A DNA stretch of 64,000 nt from Comamonadaceae bacterium (GTDB taxonomy: Bacteria > Pseudomonadota > Gammaproteobacteria > Burkholderiales > Burkholderiaceae_C): the NCBI GenBank assembly GCA_947447975.1, contig CANFLU010000006.1, positions 1 to 64,000 on the forward strand, written 5' to 3'. Positions 38,815 through 48,430 of this stretch are shown piece after piece. The notes beneath the pieces are model-generated. The model was not told the DNA's origin. It saw only the letters and a list, made by a program, of their open reading frames with translations, and ran no database searches. The number at the start of each line of letters is the position of its first letter. Position 1 is the stretch's first letter. A program made the position numbers and the translations under genes.

Positions 38815-38952
38815 TCAGTCCTGCTCAAAGGGAAGGCGCTCGGCTTGCGAAAAATCTTGGTGGCGCTTGGGTGAATAAGTCCACCAAATAATGCCAACAA
38901 AGACAGCAAAACTGGCCAGCGTTACCAGGGTGCGTAAGGTGTTGATATCCAT
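38815..38952 (-). CDS. ccoQ: cbb3 oxidase small subunit CcoQ
   Basis: A 45-residue membrane peptide between ccoO and ccoP. It starts MDINTLRTLVTLASFAVF, has one hydrophobic helix ending in IIWWTYSPKR, then a short acidic tail. The size, the WWTYSPKR-like segment and the position are those of CcoQ/FixQ, which stabilises the complex. Confidence 0.9.
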   Translation of the reverse strand: MDINTLRTLVTLASFAVFVGIIWWTYSPKRHQDFSQAERLPFEQD

Positions 38953-38967
38953 GGCAATTCCTCTGCT

Positions 38968-39594
38968 TTACTTGAACGCCAGGCCCAGCATTTGCAAATA
39001 GGCAATGGTGGCGTCCAGCTCGGTTTTGCCTTGCAATTCGTCGGTGGCTGCAGCGATCTGCGCGTCGGTATAAGGCACCCCCACGGTGCGCAAGGCGCGC
39101 ATATGGGCAGGCATGCTTTGGGCGTCTGCCGGCGTCTTGGCTAGCCAGGGGTAGGCTGGCATATTGGATTCGGGCACCAGGTCGCGCGGGTTGTTCAGGT
39201 GGATGCTGTGCCATTCGTCGCTGTAGCGTCCACCCACGCGTGCCAGATCCGGTCCGGTGCGTTTACTACCCCACTGAAACGGGTGGTCGTATACCGATTC
39301 GCCCGCCACCGAATAATGGCCGTAGCGCAGGGTCTCTGCGCGCAGCGGACGGATCATTTGCGAATGGCAGTTGTAGCAGCCCTCGCGCACATAGATGTCG
39401 CGCCCGGCCAATTGCAGCGCGGTATACGGTTTGACACCGGCCAGCGGCTCGGTGGTGGATTTTTGAAAAAACAGGGGCACGATTTCGACCATGCCACCGG
39501 CCAGCAGCACCAGCAATATCAGCACGATCATCAAAAAATTATTGGTCTCGATCTTCTCGTGCGAGAAGCCAGTTGTTGGAGTGGGATTTGCCAT
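38968..39594 (-). CDS. ccoO: cbb3 cytochrome oxidase monohaem subunit CcoO
   Basis: A 208-residue subunit with an N-terminal helix ([21 protein letters not shown]) and one haem c site, [11 protein letters not shown]. It relays electrons to the CcoN binuclear centre. It follows ccoN by 15 bp. Confidence 0.95.
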   Translation of the reverse strand: MANPTPTTGFSHEKIETNNFLMIVLILLVLLAGGMVEIVPLFFQKSTTEPLAGVKPYTALQLAGRDIYVREGCYNCHSQMIRPLRAETLRYGHYSVAGESVYDHPFQWGSKRTGPDLARVGGRYSDEWHSIHLNNPRDLVPESNMPAYPWLAKTPADAQSMPAHMRALRTVGVPYTDAQIAAATDELQGKTELDATIAYLQMLGLAFK

Positions 39595-39609
39595 ATCAGT
39601 TTCCTTTGC

Positions 39610-41046
39610 TCATGCGTGGGCCAGCAGCGGCGGCACTTGCACTGCTACCGCATTACCGGCAAACGCCGTTTTCAGGGTGTTCCACAGCATGATGAGCATG
39701 CCGCCCAGGTAGAGCAGTCCGCCGATAAGACGCAAGACATAAAACGGGTAAGTGGCTTTCACGGATTCCACAAAGGTATAGGTCAAAGTGCCGTCGGGGT
39801 TGACCGCGCGCCACATCAGGCCTTGCATCACACCGGCAATCCACATGGCTGCGATGTAAACCACGATGCCGACGGTGGCCACCCAAAAATGCAGCTCAAT
39901 GGCGGGCACGCTGTACATTTTTTTCTGGCCGAACAGGCGCGGTATCAAGTAGTACATGCTGCCCATGGTGACCAAGCCCACCCAGCCCAAGGCGCCTGAG
40001 TGCACATGGCCCACCGTCCAGTCGGTGTAATGGCTCAGGGCATTGACGGTTTTGATCGACATCATCGGCCCTTCAAAGGTGCTCATGCCGTAGAAGGACA
40101 AGGAGACGATCAGGAAACGCAGAATCGGATCGTCGCGCAGCTTGTGCCAGGCGCCCGACAAAGTCATCACGCCGTTGATCATGCCGCCCCAGCTCGGCGC
40201 CAACAGAATCAGCGAGAACACCATGCCCACCGATTGCGTCCAGTCCGGCAGCGCGGTGTAGTGCAAGTGGTGCGGACCGGCCCACATATAGGTGAAGATC
40301 AACGCCCAAAAGTGGACGATAGACAGGCGGTAGCTATAGACGGGTCGCTCGGCTTGCTTGGGGATGAAGTAATACATCATGCCCAGAAAGCCAGCCGTGA
40401 GGAAAAAACCCACTGCGTTGTGGCCGTACCACCATTGAATCATGGCGTCCTGCACGCCGGCATAAGCCGAATAGGACTTCATCCAACCGGCGGGAATGGC
40501 TGCGCTATTGACCAAATGCAAAAGGGCGACCGCCAAAATAAAGGCGCCGAAAAACCAATTGGCTACGTAAATGTGCTTGACCTTGCGTGTGCCCAAGGTG
40601 CCAAAAAATACTACCGCGAAGCTGACCCAGACCAAGGTGATCAGGATATCGATCGGCCATTCCAGTTCAGCGTATTCCTTGCCCTGGGTGTAGCCCAGGG
40701 GCAGCGAGATCGCAGCGGCCACAATGACTGCCTGCCAGCCCCAAAAGGTAAAGGCGGCCAGCTTGTCGGAAAACAAACGTACCTGGCTGGTACGCTGCAC
40801 CACATAGTAGGAGGAGGCAAACAAACCGCAGCCGCCAAAGGCAAAAATCACTGCATTGGTGTGCAGCGGCCGCAAGCGCCCATAGCTGAGCCAGGAAATG
40901 CCAAAGTTCAACTCAGGCCATGCCAGTTGTGCGGCGATGATCACGCCTACCAACATGCCCACCACCCCCCAGACCACGGTCATGATCGCAAACTGGCGCA
41001 CGACAGTGTCGTTATACGTCGCCGCCTGCTGGTTTGCAAATGCCAT
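39610..41046 (-). CDS. ccoN: cbb3 cytochrome oxidase catalytic subunit CcoN
   Basis: A 478-residue haem-copper oxidase subunit I with 12 helices. Haem and CuB ligands are seen in the His-rich parts, such as [32 protein letters not shown] and [18 protein letters not shown]. It reduces oxygen to water with high affinity. An FNR box lies 60 bp upstream. Confidence 0.96.
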   Translation of the reverse strand: MAFANQQAATYNDTVVRQFAIMTVVWGVVGMLVGVIIAAQLAWPELNFGISWLSYGRLRPLHTNAVIFAFGGCGLFASSYYVVQRTSQVRLFSDKLAAFTFWGWQAVIVAAAISLPLGYTQGKEYAELEWPIDILITLVWVSFAVVFFGTLGTRKVKHIYVANWFFGAFILAVALLHLVNSAAIPAGWMKSYSAYAGVQDAMIQWWYGHNAVGFFLTAGFLGMMYYFIPKQAERPVYSYRLSIVHFWALIFTYMWAGPHHLHYTALPDWTQSVGMVFSLILLAPSWGGMINGVMTLSGAWHKLRDDPILRFLIVSLSFYGMSTFEGPMMSIKTVNALSHYTDWTVGHVHSGALGWVGLVTMGSMYYLIPRLFGQKKMYSVPAIELHFWVATVGIVVYIAAMWIAGVMQGLMWRAVNPDGTLTYTFVESVKATYPFYVLRLIGGLLYLGGMLIMLWNTLKTAFAGNAVAVQVPPLLAHA

Positions 41047-41105
41047 AAAAACCTCTCTCCATAGATGCGTTACGCACAGTGTGCGACGTGGGCATAAAGA
41101 ACGTA

Positions 41106-41119
41106 TTGATGCATGTCAA
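41106..41119. promoter_or_regulatory. FNR box upstream of ccoN
   Basis: TTGATGCATGTCAA differs from TTGATnnnnATCAA at one position. Its distance of 60 bp to the ccoN start fits activation of ccoNOQP. Confidence 0.75.
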
Positions 41120-41150
41120 GTGCGGCGTAAACAGCGCATGAAAAATAGAT

Positions 41151-41294
41151 TCAAGGCTCTTGCTCTTGCAATATGCGTGCACCTTCGGACTCGATGTCGT
41201 CAAACTGGCCCCGGTCTATGGCCCACCACAAACCACCCAGAATGAAAAACACCAGGCTCACGGACAGCGGGATGAGCAAATACAAAATGTCCAT
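41151..41294 (-). CDS. ccoS: cbb3 oxidase maturation protein CcoS
   Basis: A 47-residue protein from ATG 41294 (MDILYLLIPLSVSLVFF) with one helix, then LWWAIDRGQFDDIESEGARIL, the CcoS/FixS signature. It is needed for cofactor insertion into cbb3 oxidase. It follows ccoI by 7 bp. Confidence 0.9.
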   Translation of the reverse strand: MDILYLLIPLSVSLVFFILGGLWWAIDRGQFDDIESEGARILQEQEP

Positions 41295-41301
41295 CGCGTG
41301 T

Positions 41302-43803
41302 TCAGGAAGTTGCGCCTGCCATGGCCCGTGCGGGGTATGCGGCTTGGCCATGGTCTGGAGCCGGCTGAGGCGTGCCGGTAGATAACAGGGACTTGGCAGG
41401 CTTGGCGCCAGTGGCTTGTGAAGGACGCGCTAATCGCGCCGCATTGGCCACCACCAGCAAGGAACTCGTGGCCATCCCCAGACCGGCCAACCAGGCCGGT
41501 AGGTAGCCGGCCAGCGCCAGGGGCACACAGGCCGCGTTGTAAAAAAGCGCCCAGAGCAGGTTTTGGCGCACCACGCGCATGGTCTTGCGCGCCAGAACGA
41601 GTGTGTCAGTGATGGCGTCCAGTTGCGAGCCCAGCACCACCAGGTCCGCTTGCGACTGCGCCAGCGACGAGGCATGGCCGAACGCAAAAGCCACATGGGC
41701 CCCGGCCAACACCGGCGCATCGTTCATGCCGTCGCCCACCATGGCAACGGTTGCACCCTGCGCTTGAAGTTGGCGCAGCTGCGCGAGTTTGTCCTGGGGC
41801 GAGCACCGCGCGTGGGCGTGCTCGGGGGCGATGCCCAACTGGGCTGCGGCCAGCGCCACCGGACCGGGCGCATCGCCAGACAAAATATGCACCGCCAGGC
41901 CGAGGTCGGCAAGGTCTTGCACGCAGCCCAGCGCATCCGGGCGCAGCACTTCGCGCAACTGAAAGCTAGCCACCCAGCCTTGATCGTCCGCCAACACCAC
42001 GCTGCTGCGATCGCCTGCTGCATTGGCCACAGCGCAAAATGACGCAGAACCCAGACGCATGGTGCGTGGCGCGCTAGCAGCCTCCGGGCCTAGCGCTTGT
42101 CCGTCACCTCCTGTGCCTACGCAAAACACACGCCCGGATAAACCCTGTCCCGCCAGCTCGTGTACCTCTTGGGCATGCCACAGCAAAGCCGACGCACCAG
42201 CGAGCTTCGCCGGCGCGCCATCACACAAAGCACGCGCCGCAGGATGGCGCGAATGGCTTGCCAGCGCGGCGGCCATCGCCAGCGCCTCGCGGGGGCTCAG
42301 GTCGGGGCGGCATTGCGTGCTGACCAGTTGCTGCGCATCCGTGCTCAGGGTGCCCGTTTTGTCAAACACCACGGTGTCCACCCGGGCCAGGGTTTCCAAA
42401 GCCTGCAAGCGGCGAACCAGCACGCCGCCCATGGCCAAGCGGCCCGCCGCAGCCAGCATGGCAGCCGGTGTGGCCAGCGACAAGGCGCAGGGGCAGGTCA
42501 CCACAAGCACCGCTACCGCCAACATCAGGGCGTGCGCCGGATCGCGCGGCCACCACCACAGCGCCGCTAGCGTGGCCGCCAGCAGCACGCCGATTAAAAA
42601 CGGTTTGGCCACGCGGTCGGCCAGGCGCGCCATAGGGGGCTGCTCGGTCGCAGCGCTTTGCATCAGCGCCACGATGGCGGCAAAGCGCGTAGCAGGGCCC
42701 ACCTGGTCCACCCGCACGCGCAAAGTACCCGCTAGGTTGTGGCTCCCCGCCAGCACGCGGTCGGCCGGTCCACGGGCCAGCGGGTGCGACTCGCCGCTGA
42801 GCATGGCTTCATCTACTGCACTGCTGCCCTCAAGCACCACACTATCGGCAGGGAAGGTCTCGCCGGCGTACACCCGCAGCACATCCCCCACCCGCACCCG
42901 GCGCGCGGCGATGCGCTCAGCGCTACCGTCAGGCCGCAAGCGCTCCACACTATCGGGCAAGCGGTTGAAGACGGCGTCCAGTGCACCGGCGGTGCGGTCC
43001 CGCAAGCGCAGTTCCAGCCAGCGGCCACTGAGCAGGAAAAACACAAACATGGTGAGTGAGTCGAAATACACCTCGCGCCCAAAAGGGCCACTGGGCTCGA
43101 AGGTCGCGGCGCTGCTAACGGCAAAGGTGACGGCAATGCCCAAGGCCACTGGCAAGTCCATACCAATGCGCCGTGCTAACAAGTCGCGCCAGGCGCTGGA
43201 AAAAAAAGGTCCGCAGGAAAACAACAACACCGGCAAGCTCAGCACCCAGGAAGCCCAGCGCAGCAACTGCTCCATCTCGCCGCTCAGGTCGCCCGGCGCG
43301 GCGGTGTACGCCGGGTAGGCGTACATCATCACTTGCATCATGCACAGGCCTGCCACCAGCCAGCGCCATAAAGCGGCGCGGCGCTCTTTGCGACGGGTAT
43401 CGACGGCAAATGCATCATTGGCAGGCAGCAGCGCATAGCCTTGGGATTGCACATGCCCCATCCACTGCGCGGGCAGTACGCGCGCACTGTCCCAGACCAC
43501 ACTGGCGCGCTGCGAAGCCGCGTTGACGCGTGCGCTGCGCACGCCGGGCACCCGTCGCAATAGTTGCTCCACCGTCATCGCGCAGGCGGTGCAGTGCATG
43601 CCCTGCACCACAAGCTGTGACTCCCACAGGCTTTCGGCGCCCTGCACTTGCTGGGAGAAGGCCGGCCACTCCAAGGGGTCGTCCAGGGCGGCCAGGGCAG
43701 GGGCTGCATGCAGTGGGGACTCGTAAGCGAGCGACGGCGCGGGGATGCCCTTAGGCACGGCGCGTGTAGCTGACAAGGAAACGTGGCAAGCCGCATTAGA
43801 CAT
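41302..43803 (-). CDS. ccoI: Copper-transporting P-type ATPase CcoI
   Basis: An 833-residue P1B-ATPase. The N-terminal heavy-metal domain has GMHCTACAMT, the transmembrane metal site is TCPCALSLATP, the phosphorylation loop is DKTGTLS and the hinge motif VGDGMNDAPVL. It delivers copper for cbb3 assembly. I take ATG 43803 (MSNAACHVSL) as start, which leaves the FNR box 34 bp upstream and outside the gene. Confidence 0.92.
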   Translation of the reverse strand: MSNAACHVSLSATRAVPKGIPAPSLAYESPLHAAPALAALDDPLEWPAFSQQVQGAESLWESQLVVQGMHCTACAMTVEQLLRRVPGVRSARVNAASQRASVVWDSARVLPAQWMGHVQSQGYALLPANDAFAVDTRRKERRAALWRWLVAGLCMMQVMMYAYPAYTAAPGDLSGEMEQLLRWASWVLSLPVLLFSCGPFFSSAWRDLLARRIGMDLPVALGIAVTFAVSSAATFEPSGPFGREVYFDSLTMFVFFLLSGRWLELRLRDRTAGALDAVFNRLPDSVERLRPDGSAERIAARRVRVGDVLRVYAGETFPADSVVLEGSSAVDEAMLSGESHPLARGPADRVLAGSHNLAGTLRVRVDQVGPATRFAAIVALMQSAATEQPPMARLADRVAKPFLIGVLLAATLAALWWWPRDPAHALMLAVAVLVVTCPCALSLATPAAMLAAAGRLAMGGVLVRRLQALETLARVDTVVFDKTGTLSTDAQQLVSTQCRPDLSPREALAMAAALASHSRHPAARALCDGAPAKLAGASALLWHAQEVHELAGQGLSGRVFCVGTGGDGQALGPEAASAPRTMRLGSASFCAVANAAGDRSSVVLADDQGWVASFQLREVLRPDALGCVQDLADLGLAVHILSGDAPGPVALAAAQLGIAPEHAHARCSPQDKLAQLRQLQAQGATVAMVGDGMNDAPVLAGAHVAFAFGHASSLAQSQADLVVLGSQLDAITDTLVLARKTMRVVRQNLLWALFYNAACVPLALAGYLPAWLAGLGMATSSLLVVANAARLARPSQATGAKPAKSLLSTGTPQPAPDHGQAAYPARAMAGATS

Positions 43804-43837
43804 GGGGGCAGTGTGCGCCGTCCCACCCCGCGACGTC

Positions 43838-43851
43838 TTGATCCATGTCAA
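43838..43851. promoter_or_regulatory. FNR box between ccoI and the universal stress protein gene
   Basis: TTGATCCATGTCAA differs from the consensus at one position. It lies 34 bp upstream of the ccoI start and 61 bp upstream of the stress protein start, so the latter has the more typical activator spacing. Confidence 0.75.
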
Positions 43852-43912
43852 GTTCGCGATTTGCCAGGCCTTTAGGCTTGGCGCATCGAATCAATATTCC
43901 AAGGAAAACACG

Positions 43913-44356
43913 ATGTACACCCGCATTCTGGTCGCCACCGATGGCTCGAAGTTGTCAAAAAAAGCCGTCACCAGCGCCATCAGCCTGGCGGCCACCTGCA
44001 AAGCCCAATTGCTGGCTATCCAGGTGGTCCCGCCCTACCCCGTTGCCTATTTTGAAGGTGGCATGGCCAGCGACTCCAGGGAAATTAAGCGCGTCGAGGC
44101 CCTATGGGTTAACAAGGCCCAAGCGGTGCTGGATCTGGTCAAAAAGGCCGCTGCGACCAAAGGCGTTGAAGTACGCACGCTGGTGAGCAAGTCCGATATG
44201 GTGTCCCACGCGATCATCACCGCGGCCGAAAAAAACGACTGCGACCTGATCGTGATGGCCTCGCACGGCCGGCGCGGCATCAAACGCTTGCTGCTGGGCA
44301 GCGAAACCCAGCATGTGCTCACGCATAGCAGCACGCCGGTGCTGGTACTGCGCTAG
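43913..44356 (+). CDS. Universal stress protein, UspA family
   Basis: A 147-residue Usp domain from ATG 43913. MYTRILVATDGSKLSKKAV is the first strand and loop, and the ATP-binding motif G-x2-G-x9-G-S is replaced by ASHGRRGIKRLLLGSETQHV, a close form. The FNR box upstream suggests expression under low oxygen. Confidence 0.9.
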   Translation: MYTRILVATDGSKLSKKAVTSAISLAATCKAQLLAIQVVPPYPVAYFEGGMASDSREIKRVEALWVNKAQAVLDLVKKAAATKGVEVRTLVSKSDMVSHAIITAAEKNDCDLIVMASHGRRGIKRLLLGSETQHVLTHSSTPVLVLR

Positions 44357-44371
44357 GGCACGCGCAGCCGC

Positions 44372-45475
44372 TTAGCCCGCCTGGAATGGCGCAGCAGCGC
44401 TGTCGGGCTGCGGGGCCGAGTGTGCGGGTGGCATGGGCTCGTCGGCAAAGCGCTGGCGTATGGCCAGCACTTCGGGCCAAGCGGCCAGAAACACATCCAC
44501 GCATTGCGGATCGAAATGCAGGCCGCGCTGGTCGTGCAGATAGGCCGCAGCCTCGTCCAATGACCAGGGTTTTTTGTAGGGACGCTCGGAAGTGAGTGCA
44601 TCAAACACGTCGGCCAGCGCCACAATGCGACCAAAGAGCGGGATGTCCTGCCCGCGAAGGCCTTGGGGGTAGCCGCTGCCATCGTATTTTTCATGGTGAC
44701 CCAAGGCAATGGTGGCGCCGGCCTGGAGTAACCGTGAGCTGCTGCCCTTGAGCAATTCATAACCCAGGCTGGGATGCTGGCGCATGATCTGCATTTCGTC
44801 CTCGTCCAAGCGCCCTGGTTTGCGCAAAATATGGTCGGGAATACCTACTTTCCCGATGTCGTGCATGGCGGCCGCATCCAGCATTAAGGCTTGGTCCTGG
44901 GCCGACAATTGCAGGCCCTTGGCGATCAGAAAAGCGTATTGCCCCACCCGTGCAATATGCGTCCCGGTTTCATAGTCGCGGTAACCCGCCGCTTTGACCA
45001 GCGCCATGACCGTTTCACGCTCGCGCTCACGGATTTCGCGGGTGGCCAATTCCACTTCCCGTCTCAAACCGGCGGCATGGTCGGCCAGGCGCAAGCTGGC
45101 TTGGCGCAACTTGAGCATATTGCGTGCGCGCGCCAAAAATTCGGCTGCGTCCACGGGCTTAGGCAAGAAATCGTAGGCGCCGGCCTCCAAGGCACGGTAG
45201 CGCACGGCTTTTTCGTCGTGCGCGGTGATCATGAGTAAGGGAATGGAAGCGGCTCCGTCCAGCGCACGGAAGGCACCAATAAATTCCAGCCCGTTCATGT
45301 CCGGCATCAGGTAGTCGAGCACCACCAAATCCACCTGATGGGAACGCGCATAGTCCATTGCAGCTGCCGGGTCAGAAAAACTGATGGATTGCGCATGATC
45401 GAGACGGCGCACCAACATTTCCAGCCACTTGAGGTTGACCGGATTGTCTTCCAGCAGGAGCACGCTTTGCATCAA
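44372..45475 (-). CDS. Response regulator with HD-GYP domain (probable c-di-GMP phosphodiesterase)
   Basis: A 367-residue two-domain protein. The receiver domain (residues about 1-120) has the acceptor Asp in LVVLDYLMPDMNG. After a helical linker, the HD-GYP domain shows MHDIGKVGIPDHIL and HHEKYDGSGYPQGL. It probably hydrolyses c-di-GMP and may link to motility. No histidine kinase is adjacent. Confidence 0.9.
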   Translation of the reverse strand: MMQSVLLLEDNPVNLKWLEMLVRRLDHAQSISFSDPAAAMDYARSHQVDLVVLDYLMPDMNGLEFIGAFRALDGAASIPLLMITAHDEKAVRYRALEAGAYDFLPKPVDAAEFLARARNMLKLRQASLRLADHAAGLRREVELATREIRERERETVMALVKAAGYRDYETGTHIARVGQYAFLIAKGLQLSAQDQALMLDAAAMHDIGKVGIPDHILRKPGRLDEDEMQIMRQHPSLGYELLKGSSSRLLQAGATIALGHHEKYDGSGYPQGLRGQDIPLFGRIVALADVFDALTSERPYKKPWSLDEAAAYLHDQRGLHFDPQCVDVFLAAWPEVLAIRQRFADEPMPPAHSAPQPDSAAAPFQAG

Positions 45476-45564
45476 AAAACCTTCCGATTTCAGAGAGTGT
45501 TTTACTTATCCCGTGCGCCAGCATACAAGCTGGCAGTGCACAAACCAAAGCATTCGCGTATATG

Positions 45565-46303
45565 TCAAAAATCCGGCCGGCGCTTGTCTAAAAACGCTTG
45601 CACGCCCTCGCGGTGTTGCCGGCTTGGCGCATAGGCATAGTCCGCAGGCGACGTGGGCTCCTGCGGCGGGTACCGGCGGCGCAGCTTGGGGCGAGAGTCC
45701 TTCCATGCGCCTTAGCAATGCATCGGCCTGGGTTTGCACCATCGCATCGGGCGTATTCCAGGCCAGAAAACCGCATTGGAGCATGTGCGCAGCGTCAAAG
45801 CGTTCGGCCGCCAGTAGCATGGCTTGGGCCGTGGCAGGGCCAACGGCCTGCTGCACCAGAGCCGCCTCGCGCGGCGCCATCGGAAAGCCCAAGCGGGCAA
45901 TGGGCGCGCCATACACACTGCTGGCAGCGCCAAGCCGCAGATCGCAGCAACTGGCAATTTCCAAACCCGCCCCCATGCAATTGCCGCGCACCAGCGCCAA
46001 CACGGGTAGCGGACAATCCAGCATGGCTTGCAAACCGCCCCAGACCTCAGCTTCATGAAAATGCATGAGCGCGGCTGGGTCAAAGCGAAAGGTCGGGTAT
46101 TCGGAAATATCGCCCCCCGCGCAAAAATGGGCACCCCCGCCCTGCACCAACACACAACGCAAATCCGTGCGCTCGGAAATTTGCGAAAAGACCTCGCGCA
46201 GTTGCCGCCACATCGCGCGGGTCATCGCGTTCATGCGTGCAGGGTTAGACAGCGTCACCGTAGCCAGCGCGCCGCTGGCCTGCCAATCGATAGTTCCAGC
46301 CAC
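45565..46303 (-). pseudogene. Enoyl-CoA hydratase/isomerase family gene with C-terminal frameshift
   Basis: The crotonase core is intact to about residue 210: GAHFCAGGDIS and RGNCMGAGLEIASCCDLRLG line the oxyanion site. After EGLSPQAA the frame turns to Cys/Ala/Pro-rich noise. The proper ending resumes in the +1 frame as PTSPADYAYAPSR then QHREGVQAFLDKRRPDF and a stop at 45565. About ten residues are missing compared with relatives. In the original frame translation would run to 45506 with a foreign tail. It is therefore a damaged gene, or a sequencing error. Confidence 0.7.
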
Positions 46304-46316
46304 GGGCTAGGCCTTT

Positions 46317-47126
46317 TTAGGGAGCCGCCGGTGCAGGCCGCGTGCCGAACCACCACCACAAGGCGGCACCGCCTAAGACCATGGGAATGCACAGCCACTG
46401 GCCCATACTCAAGCCCATTTGCAATAGACCGATATGGGCATCGGGCTCTCGGAAATACTCCACGACAAAGCGCAGTGCACCGTAGCCTATAAGAAAGGCT
46501 GCCGATACCCGGCCCTGACGCGGTGCGCTGCGCGCGTACAACCACAAGAGCACAAACAGCAGCAGTCCCTCAAGCAGAAATTGGTAGACCTGCGAGGGGT
46601 GGCGCGGCAGTTCGCCGGCACCACGAAACACCATGCCCCAAGGCAGCTGCGGGTCGGCAACACGACCCCACAGCTCGCCATTGATGAAGTTGCCTACCCG
46701 CCCACAAGCCAAGCCCGTGGGCACGCATGGGGCCACGAAATCGGCCACCGCCCAAAAAGAGCGTTTGCGTTCGAAGGCAAACCACGCCATGGACAAAATC
46801 ACCCCCAGCAAACCGCCATGAAAACTCATGCCGCCGCGCCAAGCGTACAAAACTTCAATCGGATGGGCCGCGTAATATGCCGGGTTGTAGAAAAGGCAAT
46901 AACCAAAGCGCCCGCCTAGCACTACGCCCAACACACCAAGAAATAGCACGTCCTCCACATCGCGAAAACTCCAATTGGCATCCGATGCGAAGGGCGCATG
47001 GCGCAGGCGACGGGCCCCCAGCAACATAAAAAAGCCGAAAGCGGCCAGGTAAGTCAGGCCGTACCAGTGCACAGCGACGGGCCCAAGTTGCAAGGCAACC
47101 GGATTGATGGCGGGATGAATCAGCAT
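46317..47126 (-). CDS. lgt: Phosphatidylglycerol-prolipoprotein diacylglyceryl transferase
   Basis: A 269-residue inner-membrane enzyme with seven helices. The Lgt signature GRVGNFINGELWGR, the HGG motif (SFHGGLLGV) and the C-terminal LRFVVEYFREPDAHIG are present. It transfers diacylglycerol to the lipobox Cys of prolipoproteins, an essential step in lipoprotein making. Confidence 0.95.
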   Translation of the reverse strand: MLIHPAINPVALQLGPVAVHWYGLTYLAAFGFFMLLGARRLRHAPFASDANWSFRDVEDVLFLGVLGVVLGGRFGYCLFYNPAYYAAHPIEVLYAWRGGMSFHGGLLGVILSMAWFAFERKRSFWAVADFVAPCVPTGLACGRVGNFINGELWGRVADPQLPWGMVFRGAGELPRHPSQVYQFLLEGLLLFVLLWLYARSAPRQGRVSAAFLIGYGALRFVVEYFREPDAHIGLLQMGLSMGQWLCIPMVLGGAALWWWFGTRPAPAAP

Positions 47127-47197
47127 GGCGCCTATTGTGCCTTGGGCTTGGCGACTTTCACACCCCTGTTCCCCACGCCTTTTCTGGGTTTGGAGAC

Positions 47198-47224
47198 TTA
47201 ACTACACTCTGCTCGTGCCGATGT
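47198..47224 (+). promoter_or_regulatory. Possible sigma-28 (FliA) promoter
   Basis: GCCGATGT at 47217-47224 matches GCCGATAA at its first six positions. TTAACTAC lies 11 bp before it, a partial match to TAAAGTTT. The spacing is correct, and the site is 66 bp upstream of the next gene. The -35 match is weak. Confidence 0.35.
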
Positions 47225-47290
47225 TAGAGGCATAGGCTCCGTATGCTGGGGGCCGCATTAACCCCTGATGCGTCTCAGACGCCAGATGCC

Positions 47291-47890
47291 ATGAACCTTA
47301 CACTGGTATTGCTGATATTTTTCTTTCTTGTTGCAGTGCTTGGCGCTGCCGTGTTTTATTACCTGACACTGCAAAACCTGGCGGCCGTCAAGCGCGAGGT
47401 CAATAAGTTGCGCGACCAGGCCGACGACGCGCGAGCCAGCGCCCTTTTGCGCAATGAACGCGCCCGCTGTTATCAGCAGCTGCTGGCACTGGAAGCAGAT
47501 ATCCAGTCACGCCAGCGCACCAGCCTGAGCCATGAAGAAACCGCCATGGTAGAAGTCAACCGGGAAGAAATACAGCATTGCGTCATCGCGCTGAAAAAAT
47601 CGGGTAATTGGATGGGCCTGCCCTTTGACTTGGAGTGGCAGGACATGTGGGGTAATTTGCCACAATTGAGAAACCTGTACCGGGCAACCGTGATGCAAGC
47701 AGACCTTGGAGCGGACACCGCCGCAATGACGAATATCGTTGGCCCCGATAGCACCAATGCCGCAGCGGGTATGTCTCCTATGCCCGAGGCGCCGTCCCGA
47801 TCCGCCGCAGGCTCCGATGTGCAGGTGCAGCAGCCGGACAACACCAAAGTGATGGCCGCTGCGATGAAAAATATGATGCGGAGTTCATAG
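47291..47890 (+). CDS. Membrane-anchored coiled-coil protein of unknown function
   Basis: A 199-residue protein from ATG 47291. One N-terminal helix (LTLVLLIFFFLVAVLGAAVFYYL) is followed by a charged coiled-coil-like region (KREVNKLRDQADDARASALLRNERAR), a compact middle (NWMGLPFDLEWQDMWGNLP) and a disordered tail. I do not recognise the family. It stands 2 bp before a Sel1-repeat gene and not far from motAB, with a possible flagellar sigma-factor promoter. Confidence 0.65.
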   Translation: MNLTLVLLIFFFLVAVLGAAVFYYLTLQNLAAVKREVNKLRDQADDARASALLRNERARCYQQLLALEADIQSRQRTSLSHEETAMVEVNREEIQHCVIALKKSGNWMGLPFDLEWQDMWGNLPQLRNLYRATVMQADLGADTAAMTNIVGPDSTNAAAGMSPMPEAPSRSAAGSDVQVQQPDNTKVMAAAMKNMMRSS

Positions 47891-47892
47891 CC

Positions 47893-48399
47893 ATGTTATT
47901 ACCTTCAGCCATGCGGCGTGCGCTGTGCAGCGCGATTCTGTGTTGTAGTGCGGCCCATGCGGGACTGTGGGAAGACGGTTATGCCGATTACCAGCGCAAA
48001 GACTACGCCAGTGCGGTGGCTAAATGGCAAATCGTGGCCGATACCGGAGACCGGGAGGCGCAGTCTTTGCTAGGCTTGATGCATTTATTTGGCCAGGGCA
48101 CACCGCAGAGCTACCCCAAGGCCATGGTGTGGCTGCGCCGGGCTGCCGCGCAAGGAGAGCCCAAGGCGCAATTCCAGCTCGGCAAACTGTACTCCAGCGG
48201 GCAAGGCTACAAGGGCGAAGGCTTGGAGCGCGATTACCAAAAGGCCGCGATGTGGTTCATTATCGCCGAGGAGTCGGGGCATCCGGAGGCGGGCAAGTCG
48301 CTGAAAAAAGTGACCGCCGAGATCAGTGAAACGGATTTGGTGATTGCGCGCCGCTGGGCCAAGACCTGCATCAAGCGCGAATTCAAGGGCTGCGAATAA
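47893..48399 (+). CDS. Exported Sel1-repeat (TPR-like) protein
   Basis: A 168-residue protein with a signal peptide (MRRALCSAILCCSAAHAG) and two or three Sel1 repeats, for example AQSLLGLMHLFGQG and AQFQLGKLYSSGQG. Sel1 proteins act as scaffolds in secretion, envelope or signalling complexes. It is adjacent to the coiled-coil gene and probably shares its message. Confidence 0.8.
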   Translation: MLLPSAMRRALCSAILCCSAAHAGLWEDGYADYQRKDYASAVAKWQIVADTGDREAQSLLGLMHLFGQGTPQSYPKAMVWLRRAAAQGEPKAQFQLGKLYSSGQGYKGEGLERDYQKAAMWFIIAEESGHPEAGKSLKKVTAEISETDLVIARRWAKTCIKREFKGCE

Positions 48400-48430
48400 G
48401 TCTGCACCGCGGGTGAGTGCTGCCGGGCTC

